DNA of 64,000 nt from Stromatinia cepivora (Eukaryota; Ascomycota; Leotiomycetes; Helotiales; Sclerotiniaceae). Position 1 is the first letter of the stretch. Each line of letters opens with the position of its first letter. The position numbers and the translations under genes are program-made. Shown here piece by piece: positions 34,101-46,934 of this stretch. The DNA lies in NCBI GenBank assembly GCA_014898415.1, contig RCTD01000031.1, positions 372,001-436,000 on the forward strand. The letters run 5' to 3'. A model generated the notes under the pieces. The model did not search any database, was not told the origin of the DNA, and saw only the letters and a program-made list of their open reading frames with translations.

Positions 34101-36195
34101 ACTACAAGATAGTCTTCCACTCTTTCATACTCGGGCCGTCTGGAGTCACTCGGACTTTGCGCTGAATTTACCAGAATCGTTGGCAATGCCGCAAGTAGCT
34201 TAGTTGTTACCAATTCCGCAATGTCGTCAGGAGTTTCTCGTGGTGTTTCCTCTTGCAAGATAACCTGTTGCTTGATCGGGTTTTTAAGTTTTTCTATTTC
34301 CAGTTCTTCTACGTCTCCGGATAGTAAATCGATATTCAGAGTCTTTGAGCCCGCGTTTCGTGATTGCTTCTCCCCAACCCCATCCTTACCAACGGGCATT
34401 TCACTGGTCGGTTGTTGTGATATGGCGAAATCATCACTTAGATCGATGAGGTTACCAGAGGTGTCCTGACTTGTCCCGGGATGGGCTTTTTCCTGGTGTT
34501 TGAAAGCTGATCGAGTAAACTTAGGTTTCGCCGATATCTCTGGTTTGGGGTGTTTATTCTCAAAAATGCGATTGTACAACGGCGTGGCTATTTTTAGTTC
34601 ATTGCGCAAGTCAGAGATTGTATAATTTTCATCGGCGTCATTGCTCTGCATCTCCTGCTTTGAAACTTCAATTGTACCTGGTAAGACAAAATCATTTTCC
34701 ACCGACGACGTACGGCCCGTTGGATTTTCCAAATTCCCTCTATCCTCACTCCAAGGTGCTTGAGAAGGCTTGGATGGCGTCGATTTCCTGGAATTAGAGT
34801 GTCCCCGCTGTTTTTGTTTTTGTTGCCGTGGTTTATCTTTATAATATTTGCTAGACGTATCGTCTACATCCGGTTCTTCGTCGTCTGAAACAATCTTCAG
34901 TTCTTTCTGCGCTATGATTGAAATGTTATCGATATCTTGAGACTTCTCAATGCGCGTTAAATATCCAGGATATATCTTTGCATCGTCATTTTTCCGTGTT
35001 ACTTTGGCATCGAAATGCGCCATATGACTTCGAGCAACATCCATAACTGGATCTTCAGATGTTGTAGCATATTCGGATACCATGAAGCTGTTCTCTGACC
35101 TGTCCGTATCTTTACGTTTAGGCTCTCTTTTTCGAGCAGTATGATTCTCATTCTCCACATGCGTTCTTCGTCGAGAAAGTTTCCAAGGACCATCTGGAAC
35201 AGTTGGGGGAATATGCGTGTGAATTTGAGGAGGTGCTCGTTGATGTATGTCGGAATACGAGCCGAAACTTGATGGAATTTGAGGCCATCCTGTCCCCATA
35301 AATGAGTTTTCATTATATGGGACTAGAGGCCTCTTTACGGGCATGTAGTGTGTCTGACTCGATGGTGGCATGTATCGAGTGTTTAAATAATGTGCTTCCC
35401 AGTCTCTCGCTCCTGAATAAAATTCAGAGCTCGTTGCATCGTTCTGCTGTGGTTCTGCACGCAGATCAATATTTGCATATTGTGCCTGTTGGGCATTGTG
35501 TCGAGCCCTTTCATACATATGAGAAACCAGTGAACTATCTGCAAACAATGCACTGTATCTTTGTGAGCTCAGTTATTTACGTTCGGGTGAGGTACTGACG
35601 GCTGATTTTGAATTGTTCTAATGTTGAGAATGCTGAAAAAGGAATTCAAGCTCACTTGAAGACGTTGGAGGTCTTTGGAATATCTATCGAGCTTGTGTTC
35701 CCCAAGGGGATTTATGTATTTGGCAAATCGCGATTCCTTCAGCTTGCGAACTTTTATTAGAGTTTCGCTGACTTTCAGTATTTGTGGGTGCTCCTCTGGA
35801 TTTTCCCTCACTTTTTCCTTGTATTCGTACAAGCGGAGCGTAATCTTGGTTTCCAGTTCAGGAGAATCGTCTTTATCCAGAACCCAGGCTTCGATTCTCC
35901 AGAAGATCTTCAAACATTCATCAGTCGTTTGTTGAATTTTTCTAATACCACCTATGCTAAGAAGTGTTGCCTTTTGTCTCTGCTTCACAACGCGGTCACT
36001 TTCCTCCTTTAAGAAAAGATTGATTTGTTCGATGCAATCGCTCGCAGCACGAATATTCGTCAAAGTTGCTTGAAGATTCTGAGCCGCAGAGCCGGCTTCA
36101 TCCGCATACTTCGTCAGAACCTGTACAAGTTGAAGACCAAAACTAGCGATGCCGATTGCTGAGCTTGCAGCTCCCAATATCGTAACTGGGTCCAT
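31136..36195 (-). CDS. Large protein: HeLo-like/STAND N-terminal domain, disordered linker, paired unknown domains, J-like segment
   Basis: Exons 36195 to about 35596, about 35540-32514 and 32453-31136; roughly 1,650 aa. The second intron (32454-32513, phase 2) is firm; the first join near 35540-35595 is not phase-clean in my reading. N-terminus: MDPVTILGAASSAIGIASFG and LQRLQVSLNSFF, the helical fungal STAND/HeLo-like opening. A 500-residue acidic, Ser/Pro-rich linker follows. Unknown domain 1 contains LFSQEDMDRIF...KGLDYHQIPTVGNF (about 33.7-33.5 kb) and domain 2 CAYTIHP...WTLAQLEVV (about 33.2-32.9 kb). Across the last intron lies a J-domain-like segment: HYDALQIPTDATATAIDEAY, then SHPILNP and FVEITGAYETL...REAYDRE. 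Its catalytic HPD is HPI, so Hsp70 stimulation is doubtful. A basic disordered tail ends it. The combination suggests an incompatibility or signalling-type protein; function is inference. Confidence 0.75.
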
Positions 36196-37042
36196 TAGAA
36201 TATTGTTCTACCAAAAGAAGCCATCATTGATAAACGTAGATTCAATTGCTTTGACAAAATTTTCCTTTACTTGAGATCGATGAACGGGTCTTCGACGAGG
36301 CTCAGGGCTGAGCAATAAGCTGCATGGTTACATCAGATTCTCGCTTGATGTTACGATTGTACATATGTGCAAGAGGCGGAGTTATGCATAGAATTACGGA
36401 TCGGGAAAGTGGAAAACCACTTGGCAAAGCGATTGGAAGTCGCTGCAGCGGGGAGAAGTGGCCGCAGGTATGTAACCTTATCAATGCACGGGTAATACTT
36501 GCACCTATCAAAGCTATTCTGAGCGAGTATCGACAGACTGAAAAAGGGAGAAGAAAACGATCAAATTGCCGCTCAAACTGCCCTCCATCAAAGCCCTGCT
36601 GCACGGCGAGCAACGTCCTATCATTTACCATTCATGGGGTAAAACACCATTGGCTCTTTATGCCTAATCTGATACTCCTTGTGTCATGATTAGCCGCAAA
36701 TTATGGATAAGTTCCAAGGTATGGCTCAATCAGTGCCGCATAGCCTTGCGGTGCATTTGGCAACCATGTAGGTTACATTTCGCCAAATCGAGTGTCGCAG
36801 ATGACAAACCCTCGAATTTTCCGGACAATCGCATGTCAGCCTATTACAGCCCTGGCTGCATTTGCAAACATGAACAAGATGTAAAGACGCAGTTTCAATT
36901 GGAGATTGATATTCGATGGTCAAAGTTTAGGGTTTATTTTTGTTCGAGTACACTGGTAGCACAGCCAATACCTAGTACGTTTAGCCTAAAGGGTTTGATG
37001 TAAAACTTTAGGGGGTATCAATGGTATAGCTGGGGAAAGTCA
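36196..37042. other. Intergenic region
   Basis: About 850 bp upstream of the large gene and beyond the stop of the hydrolase-like gene. A plus-strand frame at 36324-36689 (121 codons) has no recognised motif and is opposed by a frame of similar length on the other strand. I call nothing here. Confidence 0.45.
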
Positions 37043-38055
37043 TTATTTCAACGCTCCTTCAACAGCCTCTCTTACCTTCTCCACCACAGCCTTAAAATCT
37101 TCATCCTCAGCATCTCCAAATCTTACCATGGCACCATGCGTCTTGCCCAATCTAACCACCATTTCACCCTCACAGTACCCGTCTCCCTCCTTTTCTTCCT
37201 CCCCATCCACCTGGTCCAAAATTTTAACCTTCTCTTCCTTACTCGCTACCTCCCTAAACCACACAATCCTCCAACTCATTTGCTCACTCAAGCTATCAAA
37301 CCCTTCGCTCCCCATCTTCAACCACAACATCTCTTTCCTCAAATCTCTCATATCCTTGCTCAGAGAAGCTTCTGGCAATGCAAGCACCATACCCAAATTT
37401 TCCAATCCCAAATTTTTGACTACCCCAAAAAATAAAATGGCGTGAGTTGAGACTTGGATATCGCTGGAGGCGGGAAGGATGGTTATTGCCTGAGCTTGTT
37501 AGCACTGGTGCTTCCTTACCATACTAAAGAAGGAAAATCAAAATCAAAGATCGAAAGATAGGATGGTACATACAGCCCGTAGCAAAGGACCCCCAAAACT
37601 ATGCGCACACCAAATGATTTTCCTTCCTTCACTCTTCGTCTCATTTCGCAGCTCATTCATACTCTTCATTAATCCGGCGCCGATAATCTCAATGGGCTCA
37701 CGACGTGCATATCCATAACTAAGCACTCGGACCTTCGCGCCTGGATTTGTTTCTAAAATTCCTGGTAGCAGATCTCGTAGCCAAAGTACTCCATTATCCC
37801 TATTTGTCCAGGAGTTGATGGGATGGCCGTTTTGGCCATGAATGGCTATGAAGCTGAGAACAGTTAGTTGGGATGATACCGAAGGAATGGGGAGACATAC
37901 TCGATAGTTGCATCGGGAGAATCAAAGATAATCTTAAGACCAATGGATTCCGGATCTTGGGGAGCTATCGGCACAGAATTAGAGGGAAATGGTTGTGCCT
38001 CCTTGGCATTAAATTTTAGTATCTTCGATCGAAGTTTGCCGAAAGTCTTCTTCAT
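37043..38055 (-). CDS. Alpha/beta-hydrolase-like (DUF676-type) protein
   Basis: Three exons: 38055-37901, 37853-37574 and 37489-37043; introns of 47 nt (phase 2) and 84 nt (phase 0); 293 aa. The first intron reveals FIAIHGQNGHPINSWT (about 53-68), the HG oxyanion strand seen in the serine-esterase domains that often head fungal NACHT/ankyrin proteins. LWLRDLLPGIL and VRVLSYGY follow. The nucleophile elbow reads CAHSFGG (Ser137), with Ala in place of the first Gly of G-x-S-x-G. A late KTHGAMVRF could supply the His. Here the domain stands alone, without NACHT or repeats. It is probably a cytosolic lipase/esterase-like protein; substrate unknown. Confidence 0.82.
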
Positions 38056-39663
38056 CGTTGACTATTGGTATTGGTGATTATTAATATCACTTTGAGTGGT
38101 ATTTTGTATTACTAAAGTAGTTGTTTGAGTAGTTAATATCATTATTGATGATTGAGATATATATGGAATAGGCTGAACCGTATCTAAGAGCGCGTGGACG
38201 CAGGAGCGCGTACGGTTGACCTGCTACGATACTTTTGATCCCACGATTATCCGCGCAATAATATGCCTGATGATTACAATGGATGAACAATGGTTTTGTA
38301 TCGTGGCGGGTATATAGGGACGGTGATGTTGGTGGCCATCCGTGCCATCTTATTTAAAATGGCCGCACGACGAGCTTGTATTAGGTCCAAATATAAAGAA
38401 TCCACGGCCGAACTGAGTAGATTTGTTGTATCAGTATCATTTCTGAGTAATTAGCATTCCTTCTAGTACGGGCCTGGTCGGAAGATTCGCGAAGAGAAAC
38501 AGTTGCCAACACCAAATCAGATTGTTCCTTTTTGTGGTCATGTGATTGTGGGCTATTTTTGTCCTCAATCTCAGCCCTGGAGCCATGTACAGTATTTGAT
38601 GTGATGTCGTACAGGTCGTACTGCATTCTAGGTCTCCAAAATTCTCTCCGAGTCTGGGCTCTTAAGGCTTATCACGTGTGATACGATTTGTTGTTCGCGT
38701 TTGTTGAGGGACGGAAATGTTACTCCTTCATTGCGCCTCGCTTCATATGTACCCCTCCTTTCATAATTCAACCTCGAAGTGCAAGAAACTTGAAGCTGAG
38801 TTCGATGATTGAGAGCCCTGATAGGTTATTATCTTACCAAGTGGAGTATCCAATCTCAGATAATTCGCCATCGGAACTCAAATTCACCGATAACCATTCC
38901 AAATTCATTCTAACATCCCGATATCTTTTCAGACCGCTATCTAAGGATACACGGGTACTTCCTTTTCTGGAAGATTCGAAAAAGGCACAAGAAGCTAATT
39001 GTATTAAATTGATAACTTTCCTCATCAATTGGTGGGATACCTTTCCACTAGGAAGGATACCGCCGTTTAACTTCAATTATAAGCTAATATAAATGTTAAA
39101 GGCCAACGCATTATCTCGACACTACTGTACTATGGTGAAAATCGATTTTTTGTACAAATTCCCATTTACTTCAAGGCGTCAAAGCATTGTCCAAACGTTG
39201 TCTAAACGTTATCACCCGTTGACACCGAAGATGCTCGTGCTGTCCTAGTGAATTGCCGTATGTGATCAATCTCAAGTTATTCTTACCGGCTAAGAGTTAC
39301 TTCCTGAATCACATCCTTCATGATTGGCTATAAAAGGGGTCGTGGACATTTTTATGCAAGCTATCAGTTACGCCTACCTAGGTACGCTATAGCTCAACCA
39401 TACATCAGGGATTTAGTGTTACCGTGCAGTCTGTCAGACCCCGCAATTACTGACTAACTCTGAAAATCTTTGAAAACAAGCAACCTCAACTTCCAATTCG
39501 AGGATTCCTTTCCCCTCCAACCCAGGTCAAAGTGTGACCAAACACCCAAAGACCTGGAAACCTCTACCCCGCATTCTTCCAGTCCTGCACGAGTGCAGCT
39601 AAAAGTTGGAATTGGAACGGTACGGTAGACAGCATAAGAATCGTGGAGACCCAAGTTTAAAAG
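38056..39663. promoter_or_regulatory. Divergent intergenic region, one weak small frame
   Basis: 1.6 kb between the hydrolase-like gene (-) and the sugar transporter (+). A plus-strand frame from an ATG at 38805 to 39092 (95 codons, MIESPDRLL..., ending NFNYKLI) is the only candidate; no family is recognised and I give it 0.2. AT-rich sequence with TAATATCA repeats lies at about 38080-38150. Confidence 0.4.
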
Positions 39664-41716
39664 ATGGCTCTATCTCCAGCATCTGACGATCTGGCCGAAC
39701 ATCATTCACATACCGATAACACGATGGGCAGCATTCACAATCACAATCACGATCACATTGAAAACAATGAGAAACCTCTTCAATTTCCGGAGGAGGATCA
39801 TCTCAATGTCACGACATCAACGAAACAGATGATTAAGGATGCGAGGGCTTCTACGGAAAAAGAGCACAACATGACATTGCTTCAGGGAATCAGATTATAT
39901 CCTAAAGCTATCGCATGGTCCCTTCTTATCTCGACATGTATTGCTATGGAAGGATATGATTTGTGTTTACTCAGTAACTTTTGTAAGTTCAGTAGAACTC
40001 AGAAATGCTTGTGATACTCATCATCCTTTAGATGCATTCCCTCAATTCAATGAGAAATACGGTGAGCAATTACCCGATGGAACATGGCAGGTGCCAGCTA
40101 AATGGCAAGCCGGACTGAGTAACGTAAGTCAAGAATTGCATCACTAACAGTTGGAATTCACTTACTCACGTGTTTCTTTCTACTAGGGTGCCAATGTTGG
40201 TGAAATTATTGGTCTTTTCATTAATGGTTGGGTTTCGGAGAGATTTGGATATCGATACACGGTTATGACGTGTTTGAGTCTCATTATTGCATTTACGGCC
40301 ATTTTCTTCACAGCTCAAGACGTCATTGCACTTGAAGTTGCTGAGATTCTCTGTGGTATCGTAAGTTCGCCTCAAGTCGCCCTCCCCAGAATTCTTGCTA
40401 ATATTTTGATAGCCATGGGGAGTCTTCCAAACACTTACAATCACTTATGCTTCAGAAGTTTGCCCTCTTGGACTTCGTGGATACCTCACTACCTATGTTA
40501 ATTTCTGTTGGGGATTGGGTCAAGTCATTGGAATCGGAGTTATCAAAGCAATGTTACCACGCACGGACGAGTGGGCATATCGGATTCCTTATGCTCTTCA
40601 ATGGATGTGGCCAGTCCCGCTTCTAATTGGCATCTCACTTGCTCCGGAATCCCCGTGGTGGCTCGTTCGAAAGGGAAGAATTGAAGAAGCTAAGAAATCA
40701 CTTCTTCGATTGACGAGTTTGAACAAGGAGACGAACTTCGACGCTGATGAAACTATTGCGATGATGGTCCATACTACGGCAATTGAGGAGAAGATTACTA
40801 AAGGCGCTAGCTATATGGATTGCTTTAGGGGAGTGGATAGACGTCGAACTGAGGTAATCATTTTTTCGTGTGTTATCACGTTCAGGCCACCAATAACTGA
40901 TATAATAAATAGATTGTTTGCATGGTATGGGCAATGCAAAATCTGAGTGGAAATTCCTTCTCGGGCTACTCTTCTTATTTCCTCCAGCAAGCCGGTCTAG
41001 CCACCTCAACATCCTACGATTTCGCTTTAGGTCAATATGGTATCAACATGGCCGGAGTATTCGGAGCCTGGTTCTTGATGAGTATGGGAATTGGCCGACG
41101 ATCTCTCTACCTCTACGGTCTCTGCGTCTTATGCGCTATGCTTTTCATCCTTGGCTTTCTCGGCCTCGTTCCTCCATCACATAAATCCGAGGCATCACTA
41201 GCTACTGGCTGTATCATGTTAGTATGGGCATTAGCTTATCAACTTTCAGTCGGAACGGTCTGCTATTCTTTGGTTGCGGAGTTGTCTACAAGGAGACTTC
41301 AGATCAAGACAGTGGTCTTGGGTAGGAACTTATACAATGTCGTGGGTATCGTTTGCAGTGTTATTACGCCATATATGCTTAATCCCGGCGCTTGGAATTG
41401 GAAAAATTATGCGGGATTCTTTTGGGTATGTTGATAGCTTGTCCCATAACCTACCTCCATTGATTTTCATATACTAACATGTTACCAGGGCGCAATCTGT
41501 TTCCTGTGCATCATCTACACTTATTTCCGCCTTCCAGAACCCAGGGGCCGATCCTTCGCCGAACTTGATCTCCTTTTCGAGAGAGGCGTTAGTGCGAGGA
41601 AGTTTTCAAGCACAAAAGTGGACGTTTTTGATGATGATGTTAGTGTGGATAGTACGAGTGTGGTGAAAAGTTACGATGAGAAGGTGCTTGCTGGCATGGC
41701 TACAAAGGATGTTTGA
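39664..41716 (+). CDS. MFS sugar (alpha-glucoside/maltose-type) transporter
   Basis: Six exons: 39664-39982, 40032-40123, 40187-40360, 40413-40853, 40913-41425 and 41489-41716. All introns are 49-63 nt and the phases agree; 588 aa. A His-rich N-terminal tail (HSHTDNTMGSIHNHNHDH) precedes 12 helices. Sugar-porter hallmarks: GYDLCLLSNFYAFPQF in helix 1, NGWVSERFGYRY after helix 2, CGIPWGVFQTL, PESPWWLVRKGRIEEA after helix 6 and PEPRGRSFAELDLLFERG at the end. The subgroup resembles MAL-type alpha-glucoside:proton symporters. A plasma-membrane location is expected. The isolated position next to a 5-kb gene-free stretch gives no clue to substrate. Confidence 0.94.
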
Positions 41717-44700
41717 GCGGCCTCATGATGGTTTGGTCGCGAGGTGCGAGTTGTGATTTGGGATTTGGAAATCATGACAAGAAGTGAGGCAGACGGCGAA
41801 AAGGCAATAACTAACGATTGTTGAAGAAGAAACGAAGGGAGATTCGCAATGCATCTACTTTAATGGGTTAAAGAACGGACGGAGTTGGGACTTGTATACA
41901 TATTGATGATGCATGCGATGATTGATTGATGATGCGAAAGAACAGGGCGTATTATTGACTTTTAATGAACTGTAAATACTTCTTTAATTACAAAATTCAA
42001 TATTAATCAAGGGCGCAATTTGTTCAAGTGTGAATCAAGGAGATCTGAGTAGGGATGTGAATGCAATTTCTCTGAATCGTGGAGCCACATCCTTTAACCT
42101 ATGATGTAAACCCATCCAACATGTGATGTAATTCTTTTGTCACCCAATCGTTCCACTCAGATCAACAAGGCAACAAACAAGCCTATTTGCCTGTTGTCAG
42201 AGGCAGGTGCTGTATACTGGTACGGGGAGTGGTGAAGGCGGGGTAATCTTACAACAGGGGTAGGTTGTGAGGTTAATGGCTTTCTTAGACTTGACCTAAC
42301 AGTCAGCTAGCAACGAAGAGAATAAAGGATGATGTATTTTGGGCACGGTTGTGAGGGGATGAGAGTGTGCGAGAGGTTGAGATGGCAAGGGTGAAGCGCA
42401 GATGCGCTGCTCGCTAAGTAGTTCCATTTATCCTACTCGCTTCTCCACGTATCATGCCTCGGACCTTCTCGAGCTTCTTATAAGTATATAAATCATTATC
42501 CTTCCTATTACTTTTAATTGGAATTTGATGTTCACTGGTCACTCAAGCAGAAGCAGGATGTTTGGCGGCCACAATACTTGTGGGTGATTCTTGAATATTC
42601 TTGCGTGAGTCAGTTAGCCGGTCAACCAGTCCTCATTTCGTGGTATTTCACTGGTTATTGGCACTAGGATACCATTTTATTTCATCGTTGCAATCTTATA
42701 TACTATCCCTAATCCCATTGTTACCAATTTTCTCACTGACCCTCAGGTTCACCTCGCCCTCTATTGGGTTAAGATACGCCTACAATCTCATTCAAGCCCC
42801 TGGCAACCTTAAACCGAGGACATCATTTTTCCACAGCCTGACAGGTTTTTTTCCCGCCGCATATCCATATTAATAAAGTTCGGGATATTATGAACCTTAT
42901 ATACTCATATTCCATAATGTTTTGTCCATTCCGTATTGTAAATCCCGGTTGTGGAGTTTGTTCGTTATCTCCACTATGAATCCGGACCTGAAGTTCTTCT
43001 TACTCTCTGTATACACTTTCAAATATAAATTCATACATCTCGCAGCTTTCTACCCTAACTGCTTTGACGTTCATACCGCTTCACGGCGTGAGTCATGGAG
43101 CTTTGAGATCCTCAAGCGTTTTGGAGGTGGGCAGCGAGGTCTTGCTAGGACTTAGAAGATCATTTTAGTGCAAAATTGATTTCGTTTTTCTGTTTTATTG
43201 TTGATTTTCATGATATTGATCATGCGTCATCACATCATCATTGCCATTAGTATGAATATCACCTTCATTGTCACCTCACTACCCCCCCGTTAAGCGCCAT
43301 AGTCTCCACATTCGTACTTCCAACGTTTTTCACCCCTCTCCAGATCTCCAATACCCAAATTTAAACCCATATCATAACTTGACCCTAATCCCCTGTATTC
43401 TTGGGATAAAATTTCAGTATACTTGCATAACAAAACAGACAGAAGATATGGTTGCTCTTACATACCCCTAATTTCGCATCACCCTCATCATCAGTGCACT
43501 TTCAGACTCCCACTCTACACATAATTTCAAATGTAACACCAAGACACAAATACTCATCTTTATCCACGCCCTCTCCCACCTTGTAAGTCATACTACCCAG
43601 TATATAAACCATCCATCTTGCGGCTTTCTACCTCATCAACTAACGAACCAGAAGATGACTAAAGGGGTCAGGAGAAGTAATTCTAATTACTGAAATCTGA
43701 AAGCTTCTCACAAATGAGATTAAAGTTTCTGAATGGGTATAATTAATCCTAGCTGCCGTCCGATTTAGTTCAGCGTGTTCAGGCATGTATAATGAGGCTC
43801 TATAAGAGGTGAATGTGCTCGTTTCGAAGGAGGGGAACTTTCTTCATAAAGACCTCTTTACTTATAGATCTATTGCGTCTTTCACCGCGTCAGTATATAA
43901 ATCCTTGATTCTCTCGATTTTTCCATTTACCATAACCATAAAAGGCTTCTTGTGCAGTGAAGTGCATTTCCCAAAATTCATATCAACCGGCTGTATTCAT
44001 CATTTCTACTCCACGAAATTCTCCCAATCTCTCATCTCGGTTCCGGAGGAGAGAAGAAATATCTACAGGAGTCCACATGTTATTGTTGTCATCAATCTAA
44101 TCTCGTTACTAGTATCCACATTCATGCTAATGATTTTCTTATTTTCACTGTCATCAATTAACTTCACTTCACTTCACCTCCACCTGTCATGCTCGATACA
44201 ATCAACGCCAAACCTTTTTCAATGTTCTTCTCATGCCATTCCTCCCAGGGTTCCTGCTAACCTTTAGCCAAGACCATAGCTAACCATATATCACTGAGTA
44301 CCAAAATCTCTTCCCTCAGTGAGTCAGTGATATTTCCCAAAGATTTCCACACCAAACTACAATTTACTCACTTCTAATCCTTCATATACTCCACCCCATC
44401 TTTCCACAAGTTGCTTCTTTTATCTTCTATTTTCTTTAATTCGTTAACCCCCCTGTCTCCCCCCCACCAACTCAGATTCAGTGGAGTCATCTCATATTCA
44501 TACACAAACTACATCCTACTTCTCCTCCATCCAATATCCATCTCCACTTTGCGGAACACCCACGAGCAATTACTTCCCTCAATGTAACAATATATAAACT
44601 CGCTCTCCATCAACCATTTGGAACCACAATCAAAACGCAATGGTTTGTGAAACTTTTTCAAGGTGATATTTGAAAGGGTTGGGTGATTGTTAATTTGTTT

Positions 44701-46934
44701 AATCTAGGGGCTAGAATTTTACTTCTTCATCTTGAGAACAGATAGTGATGATTTCGGGAGATTCAAAATGCCAAAGAGTCATTGTTGTCATTGACGGGCT
44801 GACCTCTAACAATTTTTCTATTCATGCATGCAATTTGATGTTTTCACTGTTCCTCAACTTTCTCGCCATCATCTCAACTCATTCCCTATACGGTTCCTCT
44901 CAAGTCATCCTATTCCTTCTTTCCTCCTCCCTTTCATCCCCATTCCTTTCACTTACAATAAACATCCGCTATGAAATTCCAATCCAATACCCACTTCTTA
45001 TTTTCATTGGATTCTCCCTCCCATTCCCTTTCCACAGAGAACCGAAATCCTAGAACCTCTATCTCTCTTATACCCACATACCTCATCTCCATCTTTCTAT
45101 TTCCGTTTACTACTCATTTTATTCATTGAAATTCTCTGTAGAGTGCCAAAGCGGAATATCAGAACTCTACTAATAATATGGACACCCGACAGTGCATACT
45201 CCCATAATGCTTAACAGAGAAATCTTAGATTTGACTGAAGATACGAGGAAAGAAGCGGGTTAATATATTAGATAATTTTGTATATCTCCTTAATTTTGGC
45301 GCGGAATTAAAATGGGAATAGAGGTTGAGTGTCTTTGCAATTGATGTTATGTATAGATATATCAGATGTAGGGTGGAATAATTAGATGATGACTTCCATT
45401 AATATTTAGATTATATAGCTAGAGAATAAGTTGAGATAGATAGGTATTACAACGAAGATAAATAGAAATAAATTAAATAAATTAAACCACTATATATCGA
45501 ATAATCATCACAATGACTCTCACCGTCACCGTCATTTATCGCAATCATCAGCATTATCACTCCCCTACATTTATTACTCTCCTTATTCCTGGAATCTCAT
45601 CATCACCTTCACCATCCCTTTTCTTGCCCTTTCCCCCTTTCCCCTCTTCTCCAAATCTCTCCAATATCCTGTATATCTCCAACCCCCCAAACCAAAACCA
45701 ACCCCTCGTAATCTTCATTAGAATCCATAACTTTCCACACATGAAAATAACAATAGGATATTCGTCTCTTATATACCCTTATCTTACGCCGACCTTGCAT
45801 TCTCTATTACCCACCTCCATTTCCCATTTCCTCGCCATACTACTTACTACAGTAGTACCACGCTTCCTGTGGAATCTCGCTAGAAACTTAGAATCACAAA
45901 CCCAATCAGAAAGCATCTAGATCTATTCACTCCCGTATAATATCCCATCCCGATCCCATCAAACGTCCACTCCAAATCTATCTATATAAACCCTCTCACC
46001 TCACCACACCCTCATATCAAATCATGTCATATCAAACGCAAAGTCCAGAGTTGGAAAGCTCATGCTGAGTACGTATTAGAAGATAATGTTTTGATTTTTT
46101 GACATTTTGATATTTTGGTCTGATATTCACAGGAATGGATAGGAATTTTGTGATGGATGAGAAGAGAAGAGATGAGTACAAAACTTCTTTCACATAAGCT
46201 TAAATATTCATTAAACTTTAATATTCATTACTATTATTTCAAATTATAAATTTTGTTATCACTGTATTATCTCTATCCCTGTCTCTATCAGTATCATGCC
46301 TTTTCCATTCTCACTACCCCTCTGTCTCATTGCCATCCCCAACTTCTTCCTCCACTCACCTCTATTCCTCACCGCATCACACCTTACCTCGTCTCCCATT
46401 CATTTTGAGAATTTGATTTTTTTAAACCTGTTCAGATCGCAAGTCACATACCAACTTACATCCCGAATCACGCACAAATCCATATTCCCATAAAGCGATC
46501 TTGAAATAAAGTTAGAGTGGGTATGAATGCATTAATTTTCCTCCCTTCTCTCTTCTCTCCCCTTTCCTCTTTCCCCCTCTATCTACACTATCCTATCCTA
46601 TCTTATCCAATCGACCCATAGCAATGCACCGCATCCTGTCATCGAGCCATCATCGAGTCAATAATGAATGATGGTCGCAAATCCATGCATGCACCCATTC
46701 ATTAATTTCGACCTTTTGATATCAATTCCATCCAATCCATCATAACAGTCCACCAACAACAAATCAGCAGTCCGTCTATCATATCATATACAATGCCCTC
46801 CCTCTTTCCTCTTCTCTTTTGCCCCTCTCCTCCTCCCCCATCCTATTTCCCCTTACTACCCTTATCACTCAACCCCATCACCTTCTTCCACACCCCACCT
46901 CTTTTTCAAACCTCTAATTCACGCACCTCCCCCT
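41717..46934. other. 5.2-kb gene desert, pyrimidine-rich on the plus strand, with degenerate internal repeats
   Basis: No protein family is recognisable. From about 42.6 to 46.9 kb the plus strand is strongly C+T-rich and G-poor, which keeps several meaningless frames open (43809-44267, 45513-45920 and others). Related phrases recur. CATCT(C/T)GC(A/G)GCTTTCTACC occurs near 43037 and 43615. TATATAAA followed by a C/T-rich tract is found near 43603, 43894, 44589 and 45985. ATTGTTGTCAT occurs near 44085 and 44778. This looks like an old, decayed tandem duplication or a long untranslated/regulatory region. Bases 41717-42000 hold the 3' end of the sugar transporter. Confidence 0.5.

Noticed and set aside
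36324..36689. 121-codon plus-strand frame upstream of the hydrolase-like gene
   Set aside because: No recognisable domain and an equally long opposite-strand frame; composition not convincing.
38688..39092. 134-codon plus-strand frame, with ATG only at 38805
   Set aside because: Too little evidence; no domain, no splice, no homology known to me. Noted within the intergenic entry.
43809..45920. Several plus-strand frames of 100-150 codons rich in Ser, Leu, Ile and Pro
   Set aside because: They are open only because the plus strand is G-poor and C+T-rich; no domain or signal.
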